Shown in pieces: positions 17,021-24,730 of a DNA stretch of 64,000 bases; position 1 is the stretch's first letter, and the number at the start of each line of letters is the position of its first letter. The notes under the pieces are model-generated. The model was given only the letters and a program-made list of their open reading frames with translations. It was not told the origin of the DNA and made no database searches. Source of the DNA: Streptomyces smyrnaeus (lineage in GTDB: Bacteria > Actinomycetota > Actinomycetes > Streptomycetales > Streptomycetaceae); contig NZ_JAFFZM010000011.1 of assembly GCF_017676345.1 (NCBI RefSeq), positions 205,566-269,565 of the forward strand, written 5' to 3'. The translations under genes and the position numbers were made by a program.

Positions 17021-17311
17021 TCACAGCCCCGGCAGCGCGTCCTGGTCGACCTCGTGCCGGGCCGGTGCGGGGGCGCTGCGTACGGCCAGCTTGCGACGGC
17101 AGTCCGGCCCCAGGCCCCACAGCCGGGAGGCCCGGTCGCGCAGCGGCTGCCCGCACATGCGGCACAGCACCCGCCGCCCGGACACCGGCTCGCTCCCCGG
17201 CAGCGGGGCCGCCTGGGCGTCCACCCGCTCCGCGGCTGCGTCCTCCGCCGCCCGTGTGGTGGCCACCGCATCGCCGCCGGCGGCCCGGTCCGGCTCCCAT
17301 TTCGCGGTCAT
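17021..17311 (-). CDS. DUF6011 zinc-ribbon-like small protein
   Basis: A 96-residue protein whose C-terminal half has CRMCGQPLRDRASRLWGLGP followed by DCRRKL, a C-x2-C...C pattern characteristic of DUF6011 domains found widely in actinomycetes and their phages. It probably binds zinc. ATG 17311 follows a GAAGGGGG ribosome-binding site; the longer open frame to 17719 has no support. Function unknown. Confidence 0.7.
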   Translation of the reverse strand: MTAKWEPDRAAGGDAVATTRAAEDAAAERVDAQAAPLPGSEPVSGRRVLCRMCGQPLRDRASRLWGLGPDCRRKLAVRSAPAPARHEVDQDALPGL

Positions 17312-17406
17312 CCGCGCCCCCTTCCCCGGCGTCACGAGCCCTGGCACCGCACGAGCCCGTCGGCACGCACCGTACCAACACGAACACCCGTCCGGAGTAT
17401 CCCGAA

Positions 17407-17419
17407 ATGCACGGTGCAT
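17407..17419. promoter_or_regulatory. perfect 6-1-6 palindrome upstream of the secreted peptide gene
   Basis: ATGCAC-G-GTGCAT lies 58 bp upstream of the start of the small secreted peptide gene, in a 165-bp gap, with a second short palindrome CCCAC-G-GTGGG nearby. This is a candidate operator; the regulator is unknown. Confidence 0.45.
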
Positions 17420-17476
17420 CCCCACGGACCCACGGTGGGCGTGGAGACAACAACTACCTCTCTCTTGGGAGCGAAC

Positions 17477-17671
17477 ATGCGAATCCGTACCGCCATTGCC
17501 GCCGGCGCCCTCAGCGCCGTCGCCCTGCTCGGCACCACAGCGGGGACCGCGGTCGCCAACGACGGCCCCAAAAAGTCGCCGAGCATTCTGGACCTCGGCG
17601 TGAACGCCTGCGGCATCAACGTCATCCCGGCGCTGAGCGTCCCGCAGAGCTACTGCAAGAACACCTTCTGA
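17477..17671 (+). CDS. small secreted two-cysteine peptide (chaplin-like in style)
   Basis: A 64-residue product with a Sec signal peptide (MRIRTAIAAGALSAVALLG, likely cleavage after TAVA at residue 27), leaving a mature peptide of about 37 residues. The mature part is hydrophobic, with cysteines at 45 and 60 and the segment VNACGINVIPALSVPQ. This resembles the VNVCGN...VI...C spacing of chaplins, but it is too short and lacks the typical GNTC pair, so it is not a standard chaplin or rodlin. ATG 17477 follows GGGAG. A role at the cell surface is inferred only from secretion and composition. Confidence 0.7.
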   Translation: MRIRTAIAAGALSAVALLGTTAGTAVANDGPKKSPSILDLGVNACGINVIPALSVPQSYCKNTF

Positions 17672-17810
17672 GGTCCAGGCACCACAGTGCACGTCGGCCG
17701 TCGGACCCCGCCCCCGCACCGTGCGGGCGGCGGGGTTCCGTCGGTTCGCGTCGAGCGATCAGCCCGCGCACTGTTGTGCCGAGCGGGAAAAGGACTGCCA
17801 CACTGGCCGC

Positions 17811-18083
17811 ATGGACAAGTTCTACCGTGGTCCCGCGACCCTGCTGACCGGAGCCGCCGAGGTGCCGGTCGACGCGGCGCTGTTCACGGAGACCAGCGGC
17901 GCGGGAACCGCATGGTCCGGCACCATCAGGCCGGAGGGCAGCCAGCCACTGTGGACCGAGCTGGAGGGCGACACGGCCGGGCTGCGGCTGGCCGACGGAC
18001 GCGTCTGCCGGGTCACCTTGCTGGGCAGCGGTTTCGGGCCGGTCGAGGTCTCGGGCGAGGGCCCCCTGCCGACACAGCCTTAG
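17811..18083 (+). CDS. small hypothetical protein (90 aa)
   Basis: A 90-residue acidic protein starting MDKFYRGPATLLTGAAEVPV and containing repeated beta-strand-like segments (AWSGTIRP, LWTELEGDTAGLRLADG, CRVTLLGSGFGPVEVSGEG). It resembles small streptomycete proteins related to DUF4873, but I cannot assign it. CACACT ends 6 nt before the ATG and no ribosome-binding site is obvious. No signal peptide or membrane segment. Confidence 0.6.
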   Translation: MDKFYRGPATLLTGAAEVPVDAALFTETSGAGTAWSGTIRPEGSQPLWTELEGDTAGLRLADGRVCRVTLLGSGFGPVEVSGEGPLPTQP

Positions 18084-18179
18084 CCGCCCGGCACGGCGGT
18101 AGTCCTCCGGAGGTCACCTGACAGGCGGATACGAGCGCGCGCCGTACTCCGCTGGCTGTACATCAAGACGGTGCTGACA

Positions 18180-18196
18180 GGTGACGACAGGTCACC
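18180..18196. promoter_or_regulatory. GGTGAC-5-GTCACC palindrome before the DMT transporter
   Basis: GGTGAC (18180-18185) and GTCACC (18191-18196) form a perfect inverted repeat 25 bp before a leader ORF and 62 bp before the transporter ATG. A related GGTCACC occurs about 70 bp upstream. It is a candidate operator for an unidentified repressor. Confidence 0.45.
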
Positions 18197-18219
18197 GCGG
18201 AGACGGGATCGTGGAGGGC

Positions 18220-18261
18220 ATGAAGCCGATGCCCAAGCCGCGCCGCACGGACCGGATATGA
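18220..18261 (+). other. 13-codon leader ORF coupled to the DMT transporter
   Basis: The frame MKPMPKPRRTDRI has a GGAGGG sequence directly before its ATG, and its TGA (18259-18261) overlaps the transporter ATG (18258-18260) as ATGA. The transporter itself has no other ribosome-binding site, so its translation may depend on termination of this basic/proline-rich leader peptide. Confidence 0.45.
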
Positions 18262-19292
18262 GCGCACTGACGATGGCGGTGCTGCTGTCCCTGGTGTCCG
18301 CCGTCAGCTACGCGCTGGCCGCGATCGTGCAGGAGCGGATCGCCACGACGACAGCACCCAGCCGGTGGGGCCTGCTGCGCACCGGCATGTGGTGGACCGC
18401 CGCCGTGCTGCAGGGGGCGGGCGCGCTGCTGCATGTGGTGGCGCTCGGGCTGGGACCGCTGACCGTCGTCCAGCCGCTCGGCGTGCTCACGCTCGTCCTC
18501 GCCGCCCCCATGGCGGCCCTCCTGGGGCGGCGTCCGGTGACCCCGTCGGCATGGCGGGGCATCATCCTGGTCTCGGCCGGTTTGGCGGGCATACTGCTGC
18601 TCACCGGGAACCGGGGCGCCGACTCCCTGGACGGCACCGGCCAGTTCGCCCTGGCGGCATGTGTGCTGGGCTCCGTCGCGCTGCTGGTGGGCACGGCGAC
18701 AGCGGCACGCCGGATGGCCCACGACCGCCCCGGGAGCCGCCTCGTCGCACTGCGCAGCGCATCGCTGGCGCTGGCCGCCGGGGTGGCCTACGGCGCCGCC
18801 TCGGTCTTCGTGAAGACGCTCGCCGACAGCTGGACCTCCGCCCCCCTCGCCGCCACCGTGCCGCTCGCCGTGCTGACGGTGGTGCTGGCGACCACCGGGC
18901 TGGCGAGCTCGCAGGCCTCCTACCGGGACGGAGGTCTGGCCACACCGCTGGCGACCGCCACCGTCGCCAACCCGGTGGTCGCCGCGGCCGCCGGGATCCT
19001 CCTGCTGGACGAGGGCTTCCGGTACGGCGCGACGGGCACGGTGCTGGCGCTGGGCGCCGGGGCGCTGGCCGCCTGGGGCCTGGTCGTACTGACCTCCGAC
19101 AGCGCCCGGCAGGCACGGCCGGAGGAGACTCCGCAGGCCCGGCCGCACGAGCCGCGACGGCGGTCCGGCGGAGCCGGCCGCGCCGCGGGGGCCGAGTTCG
19201 CGGCGCAGCACACACCGGAGGCAGCGGTACGAGTCGCGGTCGTCCCCGGCCCCCGCGCTCCCGCGAACCGCCACCCGGTGCCCGCACCATGA
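18258..19292 (+). CDS. DMT-family (EmrE-like repeat) membrane transporter
   Basis: A 344-residue protein with nine or ten hydrophobic segments over residues 1-285 and a hydrophilic Arg/Pro/Ala tail of about 60 residues. The start LLSLVSAVSYALAAIVQERI and PLTVVQPLGVLTLVLAAPMAA are typical of the DMT subgroup related to NIPA/EmrE. In the second half, TATVANPVVAAAAGILLLDE is the conserved final repeat. Substrate unknown. The ATG at 18258 is chosen from the start of the first helix; a frame from ATG 18171 would add a hydrophilic extension unlike relatives. Confidence 0.75.
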   Translation: MSALTMAVLLSLVSAVSYALAAIVQERIATTTAPSRWGLLRTGMWWTAAVLQGAGALLHVVALGLGPLTVVQPLGVLTLVLAAPMAALLGRRPVTPSAWRGIILVSAGLAGILLLTGNRGADSLDGTGQFALAACVLGSVALLVGTATAARRMAHDRPGSRLVALRSASLALAAGVAYGAASVFVKTLADSWTSAPLAATVPLAVLTVVLATTGLASSQASYRDGGLATPLATATVANPVVAAAAGILLLDEGFRYGATGTVLALGAGALAAWGLVVLTSDSARQARPEETPQARPHEPRRRSGGAGRAAGAEFAAQHTPEAAVRVAVVPGPRAPANRHPVPAP

Positions 19293-19317
19293 CGCCGCCG
19301 CGGGCGCGGCGCACACA

Positions 19318-19347
19318 GCGGCGCACACATGTGTGCAGGTGCGCCGC
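19318..19347 (+). terminator. hairpin after the DMT transporter gene
   Basis: GCGGCGCAC (19318-19326) and GTGCGCCGC (19339-19347) form a 9-bp stem around a 12-nt loop, 25 bp after the transporter stop and about 80 bp before the lnt start. It should separate the two plus-strand genes. Confidence 0.6.
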
Positions 19348-19429
19348 GCCCGCCCCAGTACGCCCTCTCGCTCCCACGCACCCCCTCCCGCACACTGGTG
19401 ATCAGAGCACCGGATGAAGGAGGGGGCCC

Positions 19430-20962
19430 ATGCGTCCGTGGCCGGCGCCCCGCTGGGTGCGCATGACGTTGCCGCTGGTGGCGGGCGCCGTGCCCGCCCT
19501 GGCATTCCCCGAACCCTCGCTGTGGTGGCTCGCCTATGTGGCGCTCGTGCCGTGGCTGCTGCTGCTGCGTACCGCGCCCTCGGGCCGCGCCGCCGCGTTC
19601 GCGGGCTGGCTGGGCGGTACGGGGTTCATGCTGGCGATGCACCACTGGCTGATGCCGAGCCTGCATGTGTTCATCGTCCTGCTCGCCGCGCTGCTGGGAC
19701 TGTTGTGGCTGCCGTGGGGCTGGCTGGTGCACCGGCTGTTGGCCGGGACTCCCGGCTCCGGCCGGCTGGCGGCGGCCGTGGTGCTGGTCCCCTCGGGGTG
19801 GCTGCTGGCGGAGTTGGTCAGATCGTGGGAGTACCTGGGCGGGCCCTGGGGGCTGTTGGGCGCGAGCCAGTGGGAGGTGCCGCCCGCGCTGCGACTGGCC
19901 TCGGTGGGCGGCGTATGGCTGGTGAGCTTCCTGGTGGTGGCGGTGAACACCATGGTGGCCGCGCTGCTGGCCACGCCCCGGGCCCGGGTGGGCGCCGTGG
20001 TGGCACTGGTGTCCGTCGCCCTCGTCACCAGCGCGGTGTGGCTGTGGGCCCCGCGGCCCGAGCCCGCGGGTCACACCCGGATCGCCGTCGTGCAGATCGG
20101 CGAGACGCCCTCGCGGCAGGCGCGGTTCGAGCGCGGTGAGGAGCTGACCCGCCAACTGGCCGGCCGCGATCCGGACCTGGTGGTGTGGGGCGAGAGCAGT
20201 GTCGGCTACGACCTGGGGAGCCACCCGGCGCTGGAGCGCAGGCTCGCCGCGCTCTCCCGGTCGACCGGCGCACCGCTGCTGGTGAACGTCGACTCACGGC
20301 GCGGCGACCGGCCCGGCATCTTCAAAAGCTCCGTCCTCGTCGACGAGAAGGGCCTGACCGGACAGCGCTACGACAAGATGCGGCTGGTGCCGTTCGGCGA
20401 GTACGTGCCGGCCCGGTCGCTCCTCGGCTGGGCCACCTCGGTGGGGCGTGCGGCGAACGAGGACCGTCACCGCGGCGACACCCCGGTGGTGATGCGGAAG
20501 AACGGGCTGCGCTTCGGCCCGCTGATCTGCTTCGAGACGGCGTTCCCCGACATGAGCAGGCATCTGGTCGCCGACGGCGCGCAGGTGCTGACGGCGCAGT
20601 CGTCGACCTCCACCTTCCAGGACAGCTGGGCACCGGAGCAGCATGCGTCGCTGGCGGCGTTGCGGGCCGCCGAATCGGGCCGGCCCATGGTGCACTCGAC
20701 GCTCACCGGGGTCAGCGTCTTCCACGGCCCCGAAGGGGAGCGGCTCGGGTCGCCGATGGGCACCGACACCAGCGCGGTGCAGGTCGTGGAGGTACCGCTG
20801 GCCACGGGTACGACGCTGTACGTGCGCTGGGGCGACTGGACGGTGTGGCTGGTGCTCAGCTCGCTGGCGGCCTACGGCGTGGTGGAGGGCGTACGGGCGG
20901 CGCGGGGGCGCCGGTCCCAGGGCCGTGCAGAGCTCAGCGCGCCTGCTCCAGCACATCGGTGA
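19430..20962 (+). CDS. lnt: apolipoprotein N-acyltransferase
   Basis: A 510-residue membrane enzyme that transfers an acyl chain from phospholipid to the N-terminal diacylglyceryl-cysteine of lipoproteins. About seven N-terminal helices are followed by an extracytoplasmic nitrilase domain starting near residue 222 (TRIAVVQIGE). The Glu-Lys-Cys triad is visible: WGES near 253, YDKMRLVPFGEYVPAR with the lysine near 316, and LICFETAFPD with the cysteine near 366. The start follows AAGGAGGGGG. Two lnt paralogues are known in streptomycetes; which one this is cannot be decided here. It converges on the oxidoreductase gene with a 29-bp overlap. Confidence 0.93.
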   Translation: MRPWPAPRWVRMTLPLVAGAVPALAFPEPSLWWLAYVALVPWLLLLRTAPSGRAAAFAGWLGGTGFMLAMHHWLMPSLHVFIVLLAALLGLLWLPWGWLVHRLLAGTPGSGRLAAAVVLVPSGWLLAELVRSWEYLGGPWGLLGASQWEVPPALRLASVGGVWLVSFLVVAVNTMVAALLATPRARVGAVVALVSVALVTSAVWLWAPRPEPAGHTRIAVVQIGETPSRQARFERGEELTRQLAGRDPDLVVWGESSVGYDLGSHPALERRLAALSRSTGAPLLVNVDSRRGDRPGIFKSSVLVDEKGLTGQRYDKMRLVPFGEYVPARSLLGWATSVGRAANEDRHRGDTPVVMRKNGLRFGPLICFETAFPDMSRHLVADGAQVLTAQSSTSTFQDSWAPEQHASLAALRAAESGRPMVHSTLTGVSVFHGPEGERLGSPMGTDTSAVQVVEVPLATGTTLYVRWGDWTVWLVLSSLAAYGVVEGVRAARGRRSQGRAELSAPAPAHR

Positions 20963-21839
20963 CGACGCGCTCGCACAGCTCGTGCGTGCGCAGGGCGTCC
21001 TGCGCACTGAGCGTGCGCCCCTCCCGCACGGCGTCGAGAAAGGTGAGCACGGACTGCTCGATGCCGCGCTGGCGGGCGACGGGCACCCAGTCGCCGCGGC
21101 GGCGCACGCTGGGTTGGCCCTTGTGGTCGATGATCTCCGCGAGGTCGCGCACCTCGCGCTTGGTGTCCTGTCCCGAGACCTCCAGGAGCTCCTCGGCCGA
21201 GCCGGAGAGCCGGTTCATCACGCCGAGCGCGGTGAAGCCGTCGCCCCCGAGCTGGAGCACCACGTGGTGCAGCAGCCCGGCGCGGACCCTGGCCCGGACG
21301 GCGATGTGGTCGGCCTCGCCGGGGACGAGGAAGCGGAGGGTGTCGACGACGTGGATGAAGTCGTCCAGCACCATCCTGCGCGGCTCCTCGGGCAGACCCA
21401 CCCGGTGCTTCTGGAGGAGGATCAGATCGCGCGGGTGCTCCAGGCACTGCGCGTAACCGGGGGCGTGCCGCCGGTTGAAGCCGACGGCGAGGGTGGTGCG
21501 CCGCCTGTCGGCCAGCTCCACCAGGGCGCGCGAGGCGGCGAGCTCGTAGGCGAGGGGCTTGTCGACGAAGGTGGGTACGCCGGCGTCCAGCAACCGGTGC
21601 ACCAGCTCGGGGTGGGCGCTGGTGGCGGCGTGTACGAACGCGGCGTCGGGGCGCGCGGCGAGCAGCCCGTCCAGGTCGGTGTGCCGGTGGGCGGCCGGGA
21701 CGCGGTAGGCGTCCCCGACCGACGCGAGAGTGGCCGGGGTGCGGGTGACCAGGTGCGGTTCCAGGCCCGGCTGGGCCATGAGCACCGGCAGATACGCCTT
21801 CTTGGCGATGTCACCGAGACCGATCACACCGATCCTCAC
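20934..21839 (-). CDS. Gfo/Idh/MocA-family oxidoreductase
   Basis: A 301-residue NAD(P)-dependent dehydrogenase. The N-terminal Rossmann motif VIGLGDIAKKAYLP, the HPELVHRLLDAGVPTFVDKPLA block with the catalytic EKP-like DKP lysine, and FNRRHAP are typical; the C-terminal domain contains LQLGGDGFTALGVMNRLSG. GTG 21839 is chosen for its GAGGGAGGG site and position at the first strand; the open frame runs on to 22049. Substrate (often a sugar or inositol derivative) is unknown. It overlaps the end of lnt by 29 bp. Confidence 0.85.
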   Translation of the reverse strand: MRIGVIGLGDIAKKAYLPVLMAQPGLEPHLVTRTPATLASVGDAYRVPAAHRHTDLDGLLAARPDAAFVHAATSAHPELVHRLLDAGVPTFVDKPLAYELAASRALVELADRRRTTLAVGFNRRHAPGYAQCLEHPRDLILLQKHRVGLPEEPRRMVLDDFIHVVDTLRFLVPGEADHIAVRARVRAGLLHHVVLQLGGDGFTALGVMNRLSGSAEELLEVSGQDTKREVRDLAEIIDHKGQPSVRRRGDWVPVARQRGIEQSVLTFLDAVREGRTLSAQDALRTHELCERVVTDVLEQAR

Positions 21840-22047
21840 GGGCCCTCCCTCACAGCTGTACGGGTGATTGCGCCTGCGCAGCATACGTGCGCCGGGGCGA
21901 GCGCCGGTCGGCGCTCCCCACCACAGCGCGCGACGCCCGGCGCCGCCGGCTCCACCGCGCCCGAGCGGCTGAGGCGGCCCGGCCCAGGCCGACGGAGACT
22001 TCCGGAAGCGGGTCGCTGCACGCACTGCCCGGGACGAGGATGACCCC

Positions 22048-22671
22048 ATGACGTCTCAAGAGGAACAGCCGGCCGACCCGGACCGGACAGCCCGACCGGC
22101 CCGGGCGACGGCCGGAGCCCGGGCGACCGACAGCGACCAGTACCAGCGCCGTCCCGTCGGGGCCGTGAGCGGGCTCCCGCTTCCCCAGGGCAACGGCTCC
22201 GAGAGGCAACTGCTGGAGCAGTGGCTGGACTTCCAGCGCGCGACGCTGGCCGCGAAGTGCGAAGGGCTCAGCGACGAGCAGCTGCGGACGGTCTCGGCAC
22301 CGCCGTCCGATCTGACGCTGCTGCGCCTGCTGCGGCACATGACCGACGTGGAACGCCACTGGTTCCGGTTCGTGTTCGGCGAGCAGGACGCCACCCCGGC
22401 CCGCTGGACCGCCGACGCCCCCGACGACGGCTCCGGGGCGGCCGGGGCCGGCACCGGAGCCGAGACGCTGGCCGCCTGGCAACGCGAGGTGGAACGAGCC
22501 CGCAGGTCCGCCGCCGGGCGGACCCTCGACGCTGTGGGCACCGATCCCCGGCGCCCCACCTGGATCTACTCCCTGCGGTGGATCCATCTGCACATGATCG
22601 GTGAGTACGCACGGCACAACGGCCACGCCGATCTGCTGCGGGAGCGCATCGACGGGGCAACGGGCTTCTGA
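22048..22671 (+). CDS. DinB-like (DUF664) four-helix protein
   Basis: A 207-residue protein with a disordered 45-residue N-terminus and a DinB/DUF664 four-helix bundle. The metal-binding-type histidines are in LLRHMTDVERHWFRFVFGE and SLRWIHLHMIGEYARHNGHADLLRERIDG. Related bacillithiol/mycothiol-dependent S-transferases use this fold; since actinomycetes make mycothiol, a thiol-transferase role is possible but not shown. It is unrelated to the DNA polymerase also called DinB. Confidence 0.85.
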   Translation: MTSQEEQPADPDRTARPARATAGARATDSDQYQRRPVGAVSGLPLPQGNGSERQLLEQWLDFQRATLAAKCEGLSDEQLRTVSAPPSDLTLLRLLRHMTDVERHWFRFVFGEQDATPARWTADAPDDGSGAAGAGTGAETLAAWQREVERARRSAAGRTLDAVGTDPRRPTWIYSLRWIHLHMIGEYARHNGHADLLRERIDGATGF

Positions 22672-22743
22672 ACGCCCCTTGATCACCCCTGAGGGGACTT
22701 CCCCGGCCGGGCGCGGGTGGGAAGAGTTGCGGGAGTGACACGT

Positions 22744-23295
22744 ATGACGAAAGCCATGGCCGTCGCGGGGGTGGCACTCTCGGCCGCCACAGGGTGCCTC
22801 ACCGTCTCCGGCAACACCGGTACGCCCGGCGAAGGGCCCTCGCCGCACCACTCCCCCACCCCCGGCCACCGGGCCGCGCAACCACCTCGCCTGGTGCGCC
22901 CGCCCGCGACAGAGGCGCTGTCGCAGCTGCCCGGTCCGGCGACCACTCCGGGGCGGCACCGAGCGGAATCCCCGCGGCACGGCTCCTCGCCCGGCACCGA
23001 CCGGACCGGGAACGCCACAGGCTCGACGGCGCGCTCGGCGCAACAGCCCGCGCCCCGTCCGGCACCGCTGCCCGGCGCCCCTGTGCAGGCTCCGCCCGCT
23101 CGGGGTGGCCTCCCGGGCCATGGAGGCGCCGACGGCGGCGGGCGCGGCAGCGGCGCGCGTGAGCAGCACGGTCCCCACCACGGCGCCGGTCGGTCCGGAG
23201 CCGGCTCCGGGGTGTGCGAGCTGGGCGAGGCCTACGGACGCTGGAAGCCGGACAGCGCACAGGCGCGCATCTGCCGTGCCGCCTACGGCAGGTGA
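22744..23295 (+). CDS. putative lipoprotein, Pro/Gly-rich
   Basis: A 183-residue protein with a short signal and lipobox-like ALSAATGC (cysteine near residue 18), then a long low-complexity Pro/Gly/His/Arg stretch and a conserved terminal CELGEAYGRWKPDSAQARIC with two cysteines. This terminal motif is common in small streptomycete lipoproteins of unknown function. ATG 22744 is chosen because GGGAG lies 8 nt upstream; GTG 22735 is an alternative. Confidence 0.6.
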   Translation: MTKAMAVAGVALSAATGCLTVSGNTGTPGEGPSPHHSPTPGHRAAQPPRLVRPPATEALSQLPGPATTPGRHRAESPRHGSSPGTDRTGNATGSTARSAQQPAPRPAPLPGAPVQAPPARGGLPGHGGADGGGRGSGAREQHGPHHGAGRSGAGSGVCELGEAYGRWKPDSAQARICRAAYGR

Positions 23296-23334
23296 CGCGG
23301 CTTCGGCCACCGGTCGGGCCACGGCCCGGGCCGG

Positions 23335-23877
23335 TTACGGCAGCTGGTCCGTGCCGCCGCTCGACCCGTCCACGGCGCCACCGGGCGAGGCCGCGCCGTC
23401 GGCGATCCGCTTCTCCAGGCGCTCGATGGCGGCACGGATGCCCTCGCCGTACGCGTCCGCCGGCAGCGCGTCGAGCTTGGCCCGCGCCCGCTCCAGCTCC
23501 TGCCGGGCCGCCTCCTCGTCGCCGAGCTTGACGTGGTCGGCGGCGAGGTTGAGATACAGGGAGGGGTAGAGCGAGCGGACCGCGAGCTGGTGCTCGCCCC
23601 AGCTGACCCGGTCCTGGTCCAGGGCGTCGGCCGCCGCCAGGGCGCGCAGGTCCCAGGCGAGCTCGTCGGCCGGGTCGTCCTGGGTGTCCGCCATGTAGTG
23701 CGCGATGGTGCAGCGGTGGAACAGGTCGGCGTCCACGTCGGTTTCCGTCCACAGCGCGGCGAAGCGGTTCCGGGCCTCCTCCCGGTCACCACCGCGATGC
23801 AGCATGATCGCCTGGCCGATTCTGACCATCGTCGCGTCCTGGCCGCCCTGGGGCGCGTCGTGCTGGGGCTCCGCCAC
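23335..23877 (-). CDS. TPR-like helical repeat protein
   Basis: A 180-residue soluble protein with helix pairs in tetratricopeptide style: VRIGQAIMLHRGGDREEARNR, DLFHRCTIAHYMADTQ, YLNLAADHVKLGDEEAARQELERARAKL. A disordered tail rich in Gly/Ser follows. GTG 23877 has GAGGAG 9 nt upstream. No partner is evident; it stands between a lipoprotein gene and ung. Confidence 0.7.
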   Translation of the reverse strand: MAEPQHDAPQGGQDATMVRIGQAIMLHRGGDREEARNRFAALWTETDVDADLFHRCTIAHYMADTQDDPADELAWDLRALAAADALDQDRVSWGEHQLAVRSLYPSLYLNLAADHVKLGDEEAARQELERARAKLDALPADAYGEGIRAAIERLEKRIADGAASPGGAVDGSSGGTDQLP

Positions 23878-23969
23878 GAGGGGCTCCTCCCGTTCGCCGT
23901 GTGCTGGGTCTACGACGCTAACGGCCGCCTCTGACAATGGCGCTCATCCAAGGAGGAGCCCCGCGTGGC

Positions 23970-24647
23970 TCAGCCCAGGTCGGGGATGCGCCAGTCGATC
24001 GGGGTGTGGCCCTGCGCGGCGACGGCCTCGTCGATCCGGGTGAAGGGCCGGGAGCCGAAGAAGCGCTTGGCCGACAGCGGCGAGGGGTGAGCGCCCTCCA
24101 CCACCGCGTGCCGCTCGGTGTCGATGAGGGGCAGCTTCTTCTTCGCGTAGTTGCCCCACAGCACGAACACCGCCGGGTCGGGACGGTCGGCGACGGCGCG
24201 GATCACGGCGTCGGTGAACTTCTCCCAGCCCTTGCCCTTGTGCGAGTTGGCCTCGCCCTCGCGCACGGTCAGCACCGCGTTCAGCAGCAGCACGCCCTGC
24301 TCGGCCCAGGGCATCAGATAGCCGTTGTCGGGCACGGGGTGGCCCAGCTCGTCGCGCATCTCCTTGTAGATGTTGCGCAGCGAGGGCGGCGTCTTGACGC
24401 CCGGGCGGACCGAGAAGCACAGGCCGTGGCCCTGGCCCGGACCGTGGTACGGGTCCTGGCCCAGGACGAGCACCTTCACCTGCTCGTACGGGGTCGCGTC
24501 GAGGGCGGCGAAGACCTCCTCGCGGGGCGGGTAGACCGGGCCGCGCTGCCGCTCCTCCTCGACGAACTCCGCCAGTTCCTTGAAGTAGGGCTTCTCGGTC
24601 TCCTCCCCGAGGACGCCCTGCCAGGACTGGGGCAGCATCTCTTTCAC
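23970..24647 (-). CDS. ung: uracil-DNA glycosylase (family 1)
   Basis: A 225-residue base-excision repair enzyme removing uracil from DNA. Family 1 motifs are intact: VLVLGQDPYHGPGQ near 59-72 with the catalytic Asp, GLCFSV, LLNAVLTVREG, VFVLWGNYAKKK and the leucine loop GAHPSPLSAKRFFGSRPF. Length matches the family. Confidence 0.96.
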   Translation of the reverse strand: MKEMLPQSWQGVLGEETEKPYFKELAEFVEEERQRGPVYPPREEVFAALDATPYEQVKVLVLGQDPYHGPGQGHGLCFSVRPGVKTPPSLRNIYKEMRDELGHPVPDNGYLMPWAEQGVLLLNAVLTVREGEANSHKGKGWEKFTDAVIRAVADRPDPAVFVLWGNYAKKKLPLIDTERHAVVEGAHPSPLSAKRFFGSRPFTRIDEAVAAQGHTPIDWRIPDLG

Positions 24648-24730
24648 GCGCTGATACCTCCGCTGCGGTGGTGCTCATGGGTGGTGCTCACTGTTCGCAC
24701 CGAAGGTATCGCCCGGCACTGACAGGCCTG

